Assembly (NCBI GenBank): GCA_964627855.1
Contig: CAZVLE010000033.1
Location: forward strand, 1 to 10,480
Direction: 5' to 3'
Origin: CAZVLE01 sp964627855
Lineage (GTDB): Bacteria > Bacillota > Dethiobacteria > DTU022
DNA length: 10,480 bases
Both the position numbers and the translations under genes were made by a program. The notes beneath the pieces are model-generated. The model did no database searches. It saw only the letters and a list, made by a program, of their open reading frames with translations, and had not been told where the DNA came from. Positions 1 to 6,104 of the stretch are shown piece after piece (positions within the stretch are counted from its first letter, which is position 1; each line of letters begins with the position of its first letter).

Positions 1-870
1 ATGAAAAGATTTAGCCCTACCCGCTTCTGGGAACATCTGATCAATTACAAGGTAACCTGGTGTAATGCTATCATGGCCAACTTACTGCACCAAACCATGC
101 CTCCCAATATCAGGGAAAAACACAGTCTGCGCCTGATGGCCTGCACCATAATTCCAACTACGCTTCATCAGGATCTGGAGGATAAAACCGGCGTTGTCTG
201 GCGGGCTAACTTCGGGATGACTGAAACCGGCTGCGACCTGATGGTGCCAATTGAAGCAGAACATCTTGTCGGCAGCGGTTGTATCGGCAGGGCAGTCTGG
301 GGCCGTGAAGTAAGAGTGGTTGATGAAGAAGATACAGATGTTGAGCCCGGCCAGGTCGGAGAAATGCTGCTGCGGGGCAAAGGCATCATGCAGGGTTACT
401 ACAAGAACCAAGAAGCAACTGATGAGGCTTTTCGCGGTGGCTGGTTCCATACGGGCGACCTTGTAACCATGGATAAAGACGGCTGGGTCTACTACAAAGG
501 GCGCAAAAAAGATATGGTAAGACGCAGCGGCGAGAACATATCAACCCTTGAAGTTGAAAACATCCTGGTTTCACACCCGAAAGTAAAAGATGCCGCGGTG
601 CTGGCCGTGCCCGATGATGTCCGTGGCGAAGAAGTTAAAGCTTATATCATCCCGGCTGAAGGCGAATCGGTTGAAACTATCCCACCATTAGAACTTGCTG
701 AATACTGTGCCGAGCGTCTGGCACCGTTTAAAGTGCCCCGCTATTACGAGTATGTAGGCGATATGCCCAGAACATCTGCTTCTGAAAAGGTAGAAAAATA
801 TAAACTGAAAGAACAAAAAGAGGATTTACGTCTCGGCAGTTTTGATCGGGTCGATAAAATCTGGCGTTAA
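1..870 (+). CDS. AMP-forming acyl-CoA synthetase, C-terminal part (5' end outside the window)
   Basis: This is an ANL-superfamily adenylate-forming enzyme, which activates a carboxylic acid with ATP and transfers it to CoA. The visible 289 residues carry the adenylation motif GMTETG (72-77), the motif GWFHTGDL (147-154) with the ATP-ribose-binding Asp153, the hinge motif GRKKDMVRRSGENIS (167-181), and a C-terminal lid with the likely catalytic lysine Lys263 in PRTSASEKVEK. The family is normally 500-560 residues. The phosphate-binding SGTTGxPKG motif is absent, so the gene must begin before base 1, and the ATG at base 1 is probably an internal methionine. The lid motif has Glu where most relatives have Gly before the lysine. 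The sequence resembles carnitine/crotonobetaine-CoA ligase-like members (inference); the substrate cannot be read from the sequence. A strong hairpin follows the stop codon. Confidence 0.9.
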   Translation: MKRFSPTRFWEHLINYKVTWCNAIMANLLHQTMPPNIREKHSLRLMACTIIPTTLHQDLEDKTGVVWRANFGMTETGCDLMVPIEAEHLVGSGCIGRAVWGREVRVVDEEDTDVEPGQVGEMLLRGKGIMQGYYKNQEATDEAFRGGWFHTGDLVTMDKDGWVYYKGRKKDMVRRSGENISTLEVENILVSHPKVKDAAVLAVPDDVRGEEVKAYIIPAEGESVETIPPLELAEYCAERLAPFKVPRYYEYVGDMPRTSASEKVEKYKLKEQKEDLRLGSFDRVDKIWR

Positions 871-879
871 TTAACAACC

Positions 880-938
880 AACGCAGGGGGGGCCGAGTAG
901 GCTGTGGCGGCCATAGCCTACTCGGCCCCCCCTGTGTT
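880..938 (+). terminator. Long GC-rich hairpin, probable terminator of the acyl-CoA synthetase gene
   Basis: Bases 884-903 and 915-934 are perfect reverse complements (20 bp), including seven G paired with seven C. The pairing extends inward by four pairs (904-907 with 911-914, one G-T) to a three-base loop, and outward through 881-883 with 935-937. A T-rich but not pure T stretch (935-944) follows. It starts 10 bases after the stop codon, which fits a terminator, possibly a bidirectional one. The stem is longer and more perfect than most intrinsic terminators, so a dispersed palindromic repeat is the alternative. Confidence 0.75.
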
Positions 939-978
939 ATTCTTCTGCGTTGTTGTCTCCAGCAGGTACTTGTCTTTG

Positions 979-1007
979 TTGACTCTTCAGCTTGTAATGG
1001 TTACAAT
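979..1007 (+). promoter_or_regulatory. Housekeeping (sigma-A type) promoter of the acetyltransferase gene
   Basis: TTGACT (979-984) and TACAAT (1002-1007) are separated by exactly 17 bases. A small inverted repeat GTAA-TGG-TTAC (994-1004) overlaps the -10 box and could be a regulator site. The expected start is near 1014, giving a leader of about 75 bases. That leader holds a short hairpin, GTGTG (1052-1056) with CACAC (1067-1071), directly before the ribosome binding site. Confidence 0.65.
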
Positions 1008-1088
1008 CGTTAACTAAGTTGATTACTGCTTGCAATCATGGAAATTATTCGGTGTGGAATTAACTTCACACAGAGGAGAGATCCATAG

Positions 1089-1640
1089 GTGAATGAAAAA
1101 GAAAAAATGATTACAGGTAAGCTTTATAATCCTTTTGATCCTGAACTGATTGAAATGCGCAGGTCAGCAAGAGAGCTGACTGATCAATTCAACAGCACTC
1201 CTTCCAGTGAGGTGGAAAAGCGCGTAAAGATTATAAAACAACTATTCGGGGAGACTGGCAAGGAGGTACTGATAGAACCAAGCTTTCGTTGTGATTATGG
1301 TTGGAATATTTTTGTTGGCGAAAATTTCTTTATGAACTTTGACTGCGTAATTCTTGATGGATGCGAGGTGCGATTCGGAGATAACTGCATGGTTGGGCCT
1401 CAGGTAGGGATTTATACTGCTACGCACCCGGTTGATCCCGAGCTGAGAAAAAAGATGCTTGAGTTCGGCAAACCGGTCACCATCGGTCACAACTGCTGGA
1501 TAGGGGGCATGGCCTGTATTAAACCGGGGATAACTCTCGGCAGTAATGTTGTTGTGGCTGCAGGCACCGTTGTCACAAAGAGTTTTGGTGATAACGTCGT
1601 GATCGGAGGGAACCCTGCCAGGGTAATCTCTTCGTTATAG
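1089..1640 (+). CDS. Maltose/galactoside-type sugar O-acetyltransferase
   Basis: This is a 183-residue left-handed beta-helix acetyltransferase of the LacA/Maa/NodL group, which transfers acetyl from acetyl-CoA to a sugar hydroxyl in the cytoplasm. The N-terminal helical region with the RRSARELTDQFN pattern matches the short maltose-acetyltransferase cap domain. Hexapeptide repeats of the [LIV]-G-x4 kind follow from about residue 75 to the end, ending in GGNPARVI. His113 in TATHPVDPELR is the expected catalytic histidine. The length is normal for the family. I chose the GTG at 1089 because AGAGGAGAG (1072-1080) lies 8 bases before it; the internal ATG at 1107 has no such site. The gene has its own promoter and stands alone, so the true acceptor sugar is unknown. 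Confidence 0.9.
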   Translation: MNEKEKMITGKLYNPFDPELIEMRRSARELTDQFNSTPSSEVEKRVKIIKQLFGETGKEVLIEPSFRCDYGWNIFVGENFFMNFDCVILDGCEVRFGDNCMVGPQVGIYTATHPVDPELRKKMLEFGKPVTIGHNCWIGGMACIKPGITLGSNVVVAAGTVVTKSFGDNVVIGGNPARVISSL

Positions 1641-1717
1641 GCCTTAGAACACGAACGAGAAGAGTTAACAGACCGGCCCAAGTCGCTTCGAATGGCAGAA
1701 GCAAAACTAAATAGTGG

Positions 1718-1866
1718 CTTGTTAGGTGAGGCTCCTAAGTGAATAAAAGCTACTGTCCATAAATGTTTCGAAACACCAATTGATAGAACGGGCATAATCG
1801 GAATAAGGTCTGCCTAAGGTAGCTGACCGAAAGGGCTACGTCGCTTAGTGCCAAAACCAAAACGAG
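1718..1866 (+). ncRNA. M-box (ykoK leader) magnesium riboswitch aptamer
   Basis: The stretch GTTAGGTGAGGCTCCT (1721-1736) is the highly conserved 5' signature of the M-box. The rest follows in the right order: GCTACTGTCCATAAATG (1749-1765), a TTTCGAAA hairpin, ACACCAATTGAT, an ATAAGGT element (1803-1809), GTAGCTG (1819-1825), and GCTACG...TTAGTGCC near the 3' end. The expected helices are present: P1 1718-1723 with 1861-1866 (one G-U), P2 1735-1742 with 1841-1848 (one G-U), and 1748-1753 with 1819-1824 (perfect). Known M-boxes bind Mg2+ and usually turn off transporter genes such as mgtE or P-type ATPases by premature termination. Here no transporter gene follows. A weak hairpin at 1970-1995 (seven pairs, two G-U) followed by CTTTT could be the expression-platform terminator. 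Confidence 0.9.
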
Positions 1867-2247
1867 AAGTCGGGGTTATAGCTGTGAATTACTGTGCATG
1901 GCTGATTGTGAAATTCAGCAAACGGCTCTTCGGGCAGTTTATGGTATTTCTGATAGCATTATTAATAATAGTATCCTGTCGACTGATGGGGTATTCTTTT
2001 ATTACCTGCGTGGCTTAATGCTTTTTGGCCAAAACCTAACTTTCGTCAGGTGCCTCAGCCTTTTGTCTCTGATATAAATATATCAACACAAGCTCTTTAA
2101 GGGACTTAGTGATTATTCTTCCCGGGAGCATTGCAAAAAGGGATATCAAAAAATAGGGAGTGGGAAACCGTTTTACAAAATCTGAGTTGATCGTTTAACA
2201 TTTTTAGTGTCTGGTTTTAACTCAATACTTTTATGCTTATCAGAGCA
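1867..2247. other. Gene-poor spacer downstream of the M-box
   Basis: No recognisable gene lies here on either strand. It holds small hairpins at 1901-1919 (GCTGA/TCAGC) and 1920-1940 (AAAC...GTTT around a GCTC/GGGC stem), the weak terminator-like hairpin 1970-1995, the palindrome TTTTGGCCAAAA (2023-2034) and the inverted repeat GATATA-AA-TATATC (2071-2084). One frame from 1898 (ATG) to 2077 is open for 59 codons. It has no ribosome binding site and resembles nothing I know; the same frame reopens after its stop until about 2198. The region could be the expression platform plus the remnant of a lost target gene, but the sequence does not show which. Confidence 0.5.
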
Positions 2248-2276
2248 TTGATTTTTGCGCTTAACTAAATTATAAC
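2248..2276 (+). promoter_or_regulatory. Housekeeping promoter of the secreted serine hydrolase gene
   Basis: TTGATT (2248-2253) and TATAAC (2271-2276) are 17 bases apart, a near-consensus sigma-A arrangement, with transcription expected to begin near 2283. Its presence means the downstream gene does not need transcription through the M-box. Confidence 0.65.
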
Positions 2277-2278
2277 CA

Positions 2279-2300
2279 CCAGGGAGAGGATTAACCCTGG
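2279..2300. repeat. Inverted repeat at the transcription start, possible operator or 5' hairpin
   Basis: CCAGGG (2279-2284) and CCCTGG (2295-2300) are perfect complements separated by 10 bases. The repeat spans the predicted start point and ends just before the ribosome binding site AAAAGGAG (2301-2308). This position suits a repressor site or a hairpin affecting translation. No regulator gene lies nearby, so the role is inferred. Confidence 0.4.
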
Positions 2301-2315
2301 AAAAGGAGAATCAGA

Positions 2316-4247
2316 GTGATGAAAATGTCTGGCAAACTGTTTTCTTTGTTAATCTTTTTTGTCTTTCTTCTTGCATCTCAAACTGTATCAGCCTCACCGG
2401 GCGATGATCCTGACAGGCTGGAAGCTTTTCTGGATGGTGTAATTTACAGCCAGATGGATGAACACACTATTGTGGGAGTAACCCTGGCCGTGGTCCAGGA
2501 TGGCGAACTGATCTTAAGTAAAGGGTACGGCTATGCCGACCGGGAAAACCGCATCCCCGTCGATCCGGCAAAAACGCTTTTCCGGACAGGCTCTACCGGT
2601 AAACTCTTTACCTGGACGGCAGTAATGCAGCTGGTTGAAGAAGGGCTGATCGATCTGGAAACAGATATTAATGAATACCTTGATTTTGAAATTCCGGATC
2701 AACTTTATGGGCATGGCAGCTCAGTAACCCCCGGGCCGATCACTATGGCCCACTTACTTACCCACACGGCAGGTTTTGAAGAAAGTGTGGAAGACCTCTT
2801 TGTCCTTTCCGCAGAAAAAATGCCCACTCTTGAAGAATACCTGAAAAATTTTGTTCCTGCCCGCGTATTCCCTCCCGGGGAAATAATGGCTTATTCCAAT
2901 TACGGTGCAGCTCTGGCCGGTTATATTGTAGAACTTGTTTCCGGAATACCTTTTGCCGAATATGTAGATATCAATATATATGAACCACTTGGCATGAAAA
3001 GAAGTTCTTTTCACCAACCCTTACCTGACAACCTGGCCTCAGATATGGCAAATGGCTATAACTTCTTCATGGGGCAGTACCACACCGGTAGTTTTGAATA
3101 TATCGGTGCCCTGCCGGCCGGAAGCATGAGCAGCACCGCGGAAGATATGGCCAATTTCATGATCGCCCACCTGCAGGATGGAAGCTTTGAGGGTAACAGG
3201 ATTTTGCAGGAGGCAACTGCCCGTGATATGCACAAGCAGCAGCTTACCCATCACCCGATGGTTGACGGCATGACTTACGGTTTTATTGAGGAAGCCATTA
3301 ACGGCAGAAGGGTAATTGGTCATGGCGGAAATACTTTTCTTTTTGCCACCGGCTGCTACCTGCTTCCCACAGAAAATGTGGGACTCTTTGTCTCTTACAA
3401 CAGCGGAACAGGAATGGAGCGGGATGCCCTCTTTACTGCCTTCATGGATCGCTACTACCCTGCCCACAAAGCTAAAGAGTTAGTACCTTCAGCAGATAGC
3501 CTTGATAATGCGGCTGCGTATTTAGGTGAATACCAACCCACCCGGGCAAGTTTTTCAAGCGCAATAAAACTCTTCTCTCTGCTATCAGCAGTAAATATTA
3601 GCGCAGACCAGGATGGATATTTAACCCTTAACCTGACCGGTGAACCTCAACAGTTTGTTGAAATTGAACCCGGGGTCTACAGAGCCCGCTACACAGAAGG
3701 GACTAACTTGATTGAACAAATTGCATTCGTAGAAGATAGCCAGGGCAGGTTAATGATGGCTGCCGGAGGACCGGTTTTTAATATGACCAGGGTGCCGTGG
3801 TATGGGAGTTCAGCCCTGGCCGGAATGATCACCGCTGTTAATGTCCTGTTATTGCTTACTGCCGTTGGCGGATGGTTATATGCTTCAGCAGCGAGACGAA
3901 TTTGCAAAGAAAAAAGCAATGCCCCTAAGCCTGCACTTGCCGCCAGGATTACTGTCGTTGCCTCCTGCCTGTTAATACTGATCCTGATTTCCGGGTTAGT
4001 GGGCATATTAACTGATATCCACCCGGCCTTCGGAGTACCAAGGATTTTTATCGAAGGAACCACGGCTTTAGATTCTTTATTGGCACTGCCATACTTTATT
4101 CTTTTAGCCACAGCACTGATGCTCACTTTTACAGTACTCGCCTGGATAAAAAAATACTGGAGCAGGGGGGGCCGAATTCACTACACCGCAATAACTGTTA
4201 GCAGTCTAAGCTTTGTCTGGCTTATGCTCTATGTTAACTTGCTATAA
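2316..4247 (+). CDS. Secreted class C beta-lactamase-fold serine hydrolase with four C-terminal membrane helices
   Basis: This is a penicillin-recognising serine hydrolase of the beta-lactamase/AmpC/esterase family (PF00144 type). Residues 5-26 form a signal peptide ending at an A-S-A-like site. The catalytic motifs are S93-T-G-K96 (SxxK), Y193-S-N195 (YxN) and H336-G-G338 (the HxG/KTG equivalent), so the protein looks active. After a linker domain (about 390-490) come four hydrophobic segments at roughly 499-522, 542-565, 585-609 and 620-643. The enzyme domain is therefore outside the membrane and tethered by its C-terminus. Total length is 643 residues, against about 350-400 for soluble relatives. 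Members include D-aminopeptidases, D,D-peptidases and esterases, and the substrate is not evident. The GTG at 2316 lies 7 bases and the ATG at 2319 lies 10 bases after AGGAG, and either may be used. A seven-G run at 4165-4171 lies just before the last helix. Confidence 0.88.
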   Translation: MMKMSGKLFSLLIFFVFLLASQTVSASPGDDPDRLEAFLDGVIYSQMDEHTIVGVTLAVVQDGELILSKGYGYADRENRIPVDPAKTLFRTGSTGKLFTWTAVMQLVEEGLIDLETDINEYLDFEIPDQLYGHGSSVTPGPITMAHLLTHTAGFEESVEDLFVLSAEKMPTLEEYLKNFVPARVFPPGEIMAYSNYGAALAGYIVELVSGIPFAEYVDINIYEPLGMKRSSFHQPLPDNLASDMANGYNFFMGQYHTGSFEYIGALPAGSMSSTAEDMANFMIAHLQDGSFEGNRILQEATARDMHKQQLTHHPMVDGMTYGFIEEAINGRRVIGHGGNTFLFATGCYLLPTENVGLFVSYNSGTGMERDALFTAFMDRYYPAHKAKELVPSADSLDNAAAYLGEYQPTRASFSSAIKLFSLLSAVNISADQDGYLTLNLTGEPQQFVEIEPGVYRARYTEGTNLIEQIAFVEDSQGRLMMAAGGPVFNMTRVPWYGSSALAGMITAVNVLLLLTAVGGWLYASAARRICKEKSNAPKPALAARITVVASCLLILILISGLVGILTDIHPAFGVPRIFIEGTTALDSLLALPYFILLATALMLTFTVLAWIKKYWSRGGRIHYTAITVSSLSFVWLMLYVNLL

Positions 4248-4257
4248 ATGGGAAAAT

Positions 4258-4278
4258 GCCTCAATGGGTAGCAGAGGC
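4258..4278 (+). terminator. Weak hairpin after the serine hydrolase gene
   Basis: GCCTC (4258-4262) pairs with GAGGC (4274-4278) across an 11-base loop, beginning 10 bases after the stop codon. A mixed T-rich stretch (4286-4294) lies a few bases downstream. The stem is short and the T tract poor, so this is only a possible terminator. Confidence 0.25.
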
Positions 4279-4327
4279 GGCAGCATTATTGTTTACATGT
4301 CGTCTCGAAAAAATGTGTGTAAAAATA

Positions 4328-4341
4328 TGGTATAATATTAT
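4328..4341 (+). promoter_or_regulatory. Extended -10 promoter overlapping a palindrome, before the TA cassette
   Basis: TGG-TATAAT (4328-4336) is a perfect -10 box with an upstream TG. No good -35 box lies 16-18 bases upstream (A-rich there), which is typical of extended -10 promoters. The 10-base perfect palindrome ATAATATTAT (4332-4341) overlaps the -10 box and could be the autoregulatory operator often found in toxin-antitoxin promoters (inference). The start of the first cassette gene is about 30 bases downstream. Confidence 0.5.
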
Positions 4342-4367
4342 TAGCCGTTATAAGGTGGTGTCTTAGA

Positions 4368-4658
4368 TTGACTATACCAGATTATCTAGAAGTTTATTTT
4401 TGGGATATTGCGCTTGACGAACTTGATTGTTATAAACACCACCTTTTTATTATTAGCAGAATTCTTAATGAAGGCAATGATCAAGCATTAGCCTGGTTGT
4501 TTAATCAGTATGATAGGGATACAATAAAAAATGCTGTGAAAAAATCGCGCAGCCTCTCACTTAAGACTATAAGGTGCTGGCAAAACTATTTTGGTCTGAA
4601 GGAGGAAGAGCTTTGCTGCACTGGTCTACACTTGGCGAAGAACGAAAGGCTTTACTAA
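4368..4658 (+). CDS. DUF6922-like small protein, probable antitoxin partner of the AbiEii-type gene
   Basis: This is a 96-residue, probably helical, cytoplasmic protein. It shows the pattern I associate with small DUF6922 proteins encoded directly before AbiEii nucleotidyltransferases: an early aromatic YFWD, a central ISRILNEGNDQALAWLF segment (about 29-45) and the SRSLSLKTIRCWQNYFGL block (about 60-77). The family call is from memory of the pattern. The TTG start at 4368 is preceded by AAGGTGG (4352-4358) at 9 bases, and no ATG or GTG offers a better fit. Its last 46 bases overlap the next gene in another frame, and the next gene's ribosome binding site lies inside it, so the two are translationally coupled. 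The likely role is an antitoxin or regulator of the downstream enzyme; this is inferred from position and not from a known domain function. Confidence 0.7.
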   Translation: MTIPDYLEVYFWDIALDELDCYKHHLFIISRILNEGNDQALAWLFNQYDRDTIKNAVKKSRSLSLKTIRCWQNYFGLKEEELCCTGLHLAKNERLY

Positions 4659-5257
4659 AATTAATAGTTGATAATATGCCTTTACCCGGCAGTTACATGG
4701 CCGGCGGTACAGCGCTTGCCCTTATCCTCGGACATCGCCAATCAATAGATCTGGACTGGTTTTGTTTTAACCACTTTGATCCCGAACAGTTGGCCCGGCA
4801 ACTGTCAGACCTGAAGTCATTCGAAACCAGTGACGCAGCAAAAGGAACCCTGCATGGAATATTTGACAGCTTGAGGATAACCTGGCTTTATTACCCCAAC
4901 CCTTTGCTTGATGATTTTGTAACAACGCCTGATATGCCCGAGCTTAAGCTGGCATCGTTAAAAGATATTGCTGTTATGAAACTTGCCGCTTTAAGCCACC
5001 GCGGGTCGGCCAAGGATTTTGTCGATCTATACTTCCTGGCAAAACACAATATAAACCTCCAAGATATAATCAAAGATATGCCTGCCAAGTTTCCGGGGAA
5101 GAAGATAAACAACTACCACATAATAAAGAGCCTCGCTTACTTTGATGATGCCGAAAGTGAACCCTTACCGAAAATGTTCATCGAATTTGACTGGCAAACT
5201 TTGAAAAAATATTTTCTTGAAGAACAGGTAAAACTGATGCCTGTTCTGGACAAATAG
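4613..5257 (+). CDS. AbiEii/AbiGii (MenT-like) nucleotidyltransferase toxin
   Basis: This is a DUF1814-type nucleotidyltransferase of 214 residues. The hallmark motif MAGGTALAL..GHR.SIDLDWF covers residues 29-50, with G31-G32 and the metal-binding pair Asp46/Asp48. The second conserved block lies at about 114-141, with Lys123 in AVMKLAAL and the RG..KDFVDLYF element (Arg130, Lys134, Asp135, Asp138). All key positions look intact. Family members include the abortive-infection toxin AbiEii and the mycobacterial MenT enzymes that add nucleotides to tRNA 3' ends; activity here is inferred. I chose the TTG at 4613 because a perfect AAGGAGG (4599-4605) lies 7 bases before it; upstream in-frame codons from 4574 have no such site. 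The gene overlaps the DUF6922-like gene by 46 bases. The usual AbiEi partner is replaced by that smaller protein. Confidence 0.85.
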   Translation: MLHWSTLGEERKALLKLIVDNMPLPGSYMAGGTALALILGHRQSIDLDWFCFNHFDPEQLARQLSDLKSFETSDAAKGTLHGIFDSLRITWLYYPNPLLDDFVTTPDMPELKLASLKDIAVMKLAALSHRGSAKDFVDLYFLAKHNINLQDIIKDMPAKFPGKKINNYHIIKSLAYFDDAESEPLPKMFIEFDWQTLKKYFLEEQVKLMPVLDK

Positions 5258-5452
5258 TAGGAACCCCTTTCTGGTCAGAGGCAAATCAACAGGTAAAAGG
5301 AGCAAAATATTATTATGGCCTCTTTTAAAGTTTACATTTATAAATATTTGCTATTTCGGCAAAGCTCAAGGGCAAAATGAAGGAATAACAGGGCGGGCCG
5401 CGAAATTAAAATTATGCAGTGACAATTTTTCAGACATAACCGGAGGGAAATC

Positions 5453-6067
5453 ATCAGTAACCAGCAAAAAATAATTTATGAAAGAGATACGATAGAATTT
5501 AACCGGGTTTTGAATCTTAGCGATGCTGTATTTGCTATTGCCATGACTCTGCTTGTTCTGACCTTGGATATTCCGAATGTGCCGGCAGACCAGCTTGGAA
5601 AAACACTGCTGGGCCAGGCTTCCCAGTTTGTGGCACTGATCTTAAGTTTCTCCCTGGTGGCCATAATCTGGTGGCAGCACCACAGGCATATGGCTTTGCT
5701 CATTAAGATGGATCCTCTTTTGATCGTATTAAACTTGGTGTTTCTGGGCGTTGTTATACTCGTCCCTTATCCAACAAATTTAATCGGCAACTACCCCTAT
5801 TCCACAGTGGCAATCACTTTTTTTATCATCACCTTTATTCTGCTGAACCTGACCTTCATTTTTATCTTGATTTGGGCTAACCGCATCGGTGCCTTTATCG
5901 AACCGCTGACCGGAAAATATTTTTCTGGGGAACTGGTTGGCTGGTTTGTAGGCATTTTTGTTTTAGTAATTGCCCTGATCGTAGGAATATGGTATCCAAT
6001 GGTCAGCTTGATCATCCTCGCTGCAACCCTGGTCATCAGTCCTATTCTTAATCGCCCTACCAAATAG
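5453..6067 (+). CDS. TMEM175-type (DUF1211) potassium channel, apparent ATC start
   Basis: This is a six-helix membrane protein of about 204 residues, the normal size for bacterial TMEM175 channels, which form tetrameric K+-conducting pores. The first-helix signature R-V-L-N-L-S-D (R at 5504-5506), followed by AVFAIAMTLLVLTLDIP, corresponds to the family's RxxxFSD motif. Further helices cover the WWQHHRHMALL region, the NLVFLGVVILVPYPTNLI region and three more hydrophobic stretches to the end. The only standard start is TTG at 5510, which would cut off the Arg and has no ribosome binding site. The frame is open back to 5423 with no ATG, GTG or TTG. GGAGGG (5442-5447) lies 5 bases before an in-frame ATC at 5453, which would give M-S-N-Q-Q-K. 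I therefore propose 5453; a sequencing error is the alternative. The hydrolase gene follows after 37 bases. Confidence 0.82.
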   Translation: MSNQQKIIYERDTIEFNRVLNLSDAVFAIAMTLLVLTLDIPNVPADQLGKTLLGQASQFVALILSFSLVAIIWWQHHRHMALLIKMDPLLIVLNLVFLGVVILVPYPTNLIGNYPYSTVAITFFIITFILLNLTFIFILIWANRIGAFIEPLTGKYFSGELVGWFVGIFVLVIALIVGIWYPMVSLIILAATLVISPILNRPTK

Positions 6068-6104
6068 TAGATTCTTTGCTTACGTGATCATGAGGAGAAA
6101 TATG

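Noticed and set aside
1051..1080. The leader before the acetyltransferase resembles the E. coli lac leader (GTGTGGAATT ... TTCACACAG).
   Set aside because: The lac operator core is missing and the surrounding sequence is unlike lac or vector DNA. It is best read as a small 5' hairpin and a chance likeness.
1641..1742. An open stretch of 33 codons directly after the acetyltransferase stop, in the same frame.
   Set aside because: It runs into the conserved M-box core, whose RNA signature explains the sequence. It has no ribosome binding site and no recognised protein similarity.
1784..1795. A 12-base inverted match (TAGAACGGGCAT) with 10025-10036 that might mark element ends.
   Set aside because: Several 12-base matches are expected by chance in a window this size, and the first copy lies inside the M-box aptamer. 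No transposase or target duplication is visible.
4574..4612. A longer N-terminus for the nucleotidyltransferase starting at 4574.
   Set aside because: There is no ribosome binding site there, whereas AAGGAGG precedes TTG 4613 at ideal spacing. The extra 13 residues do not match the family.
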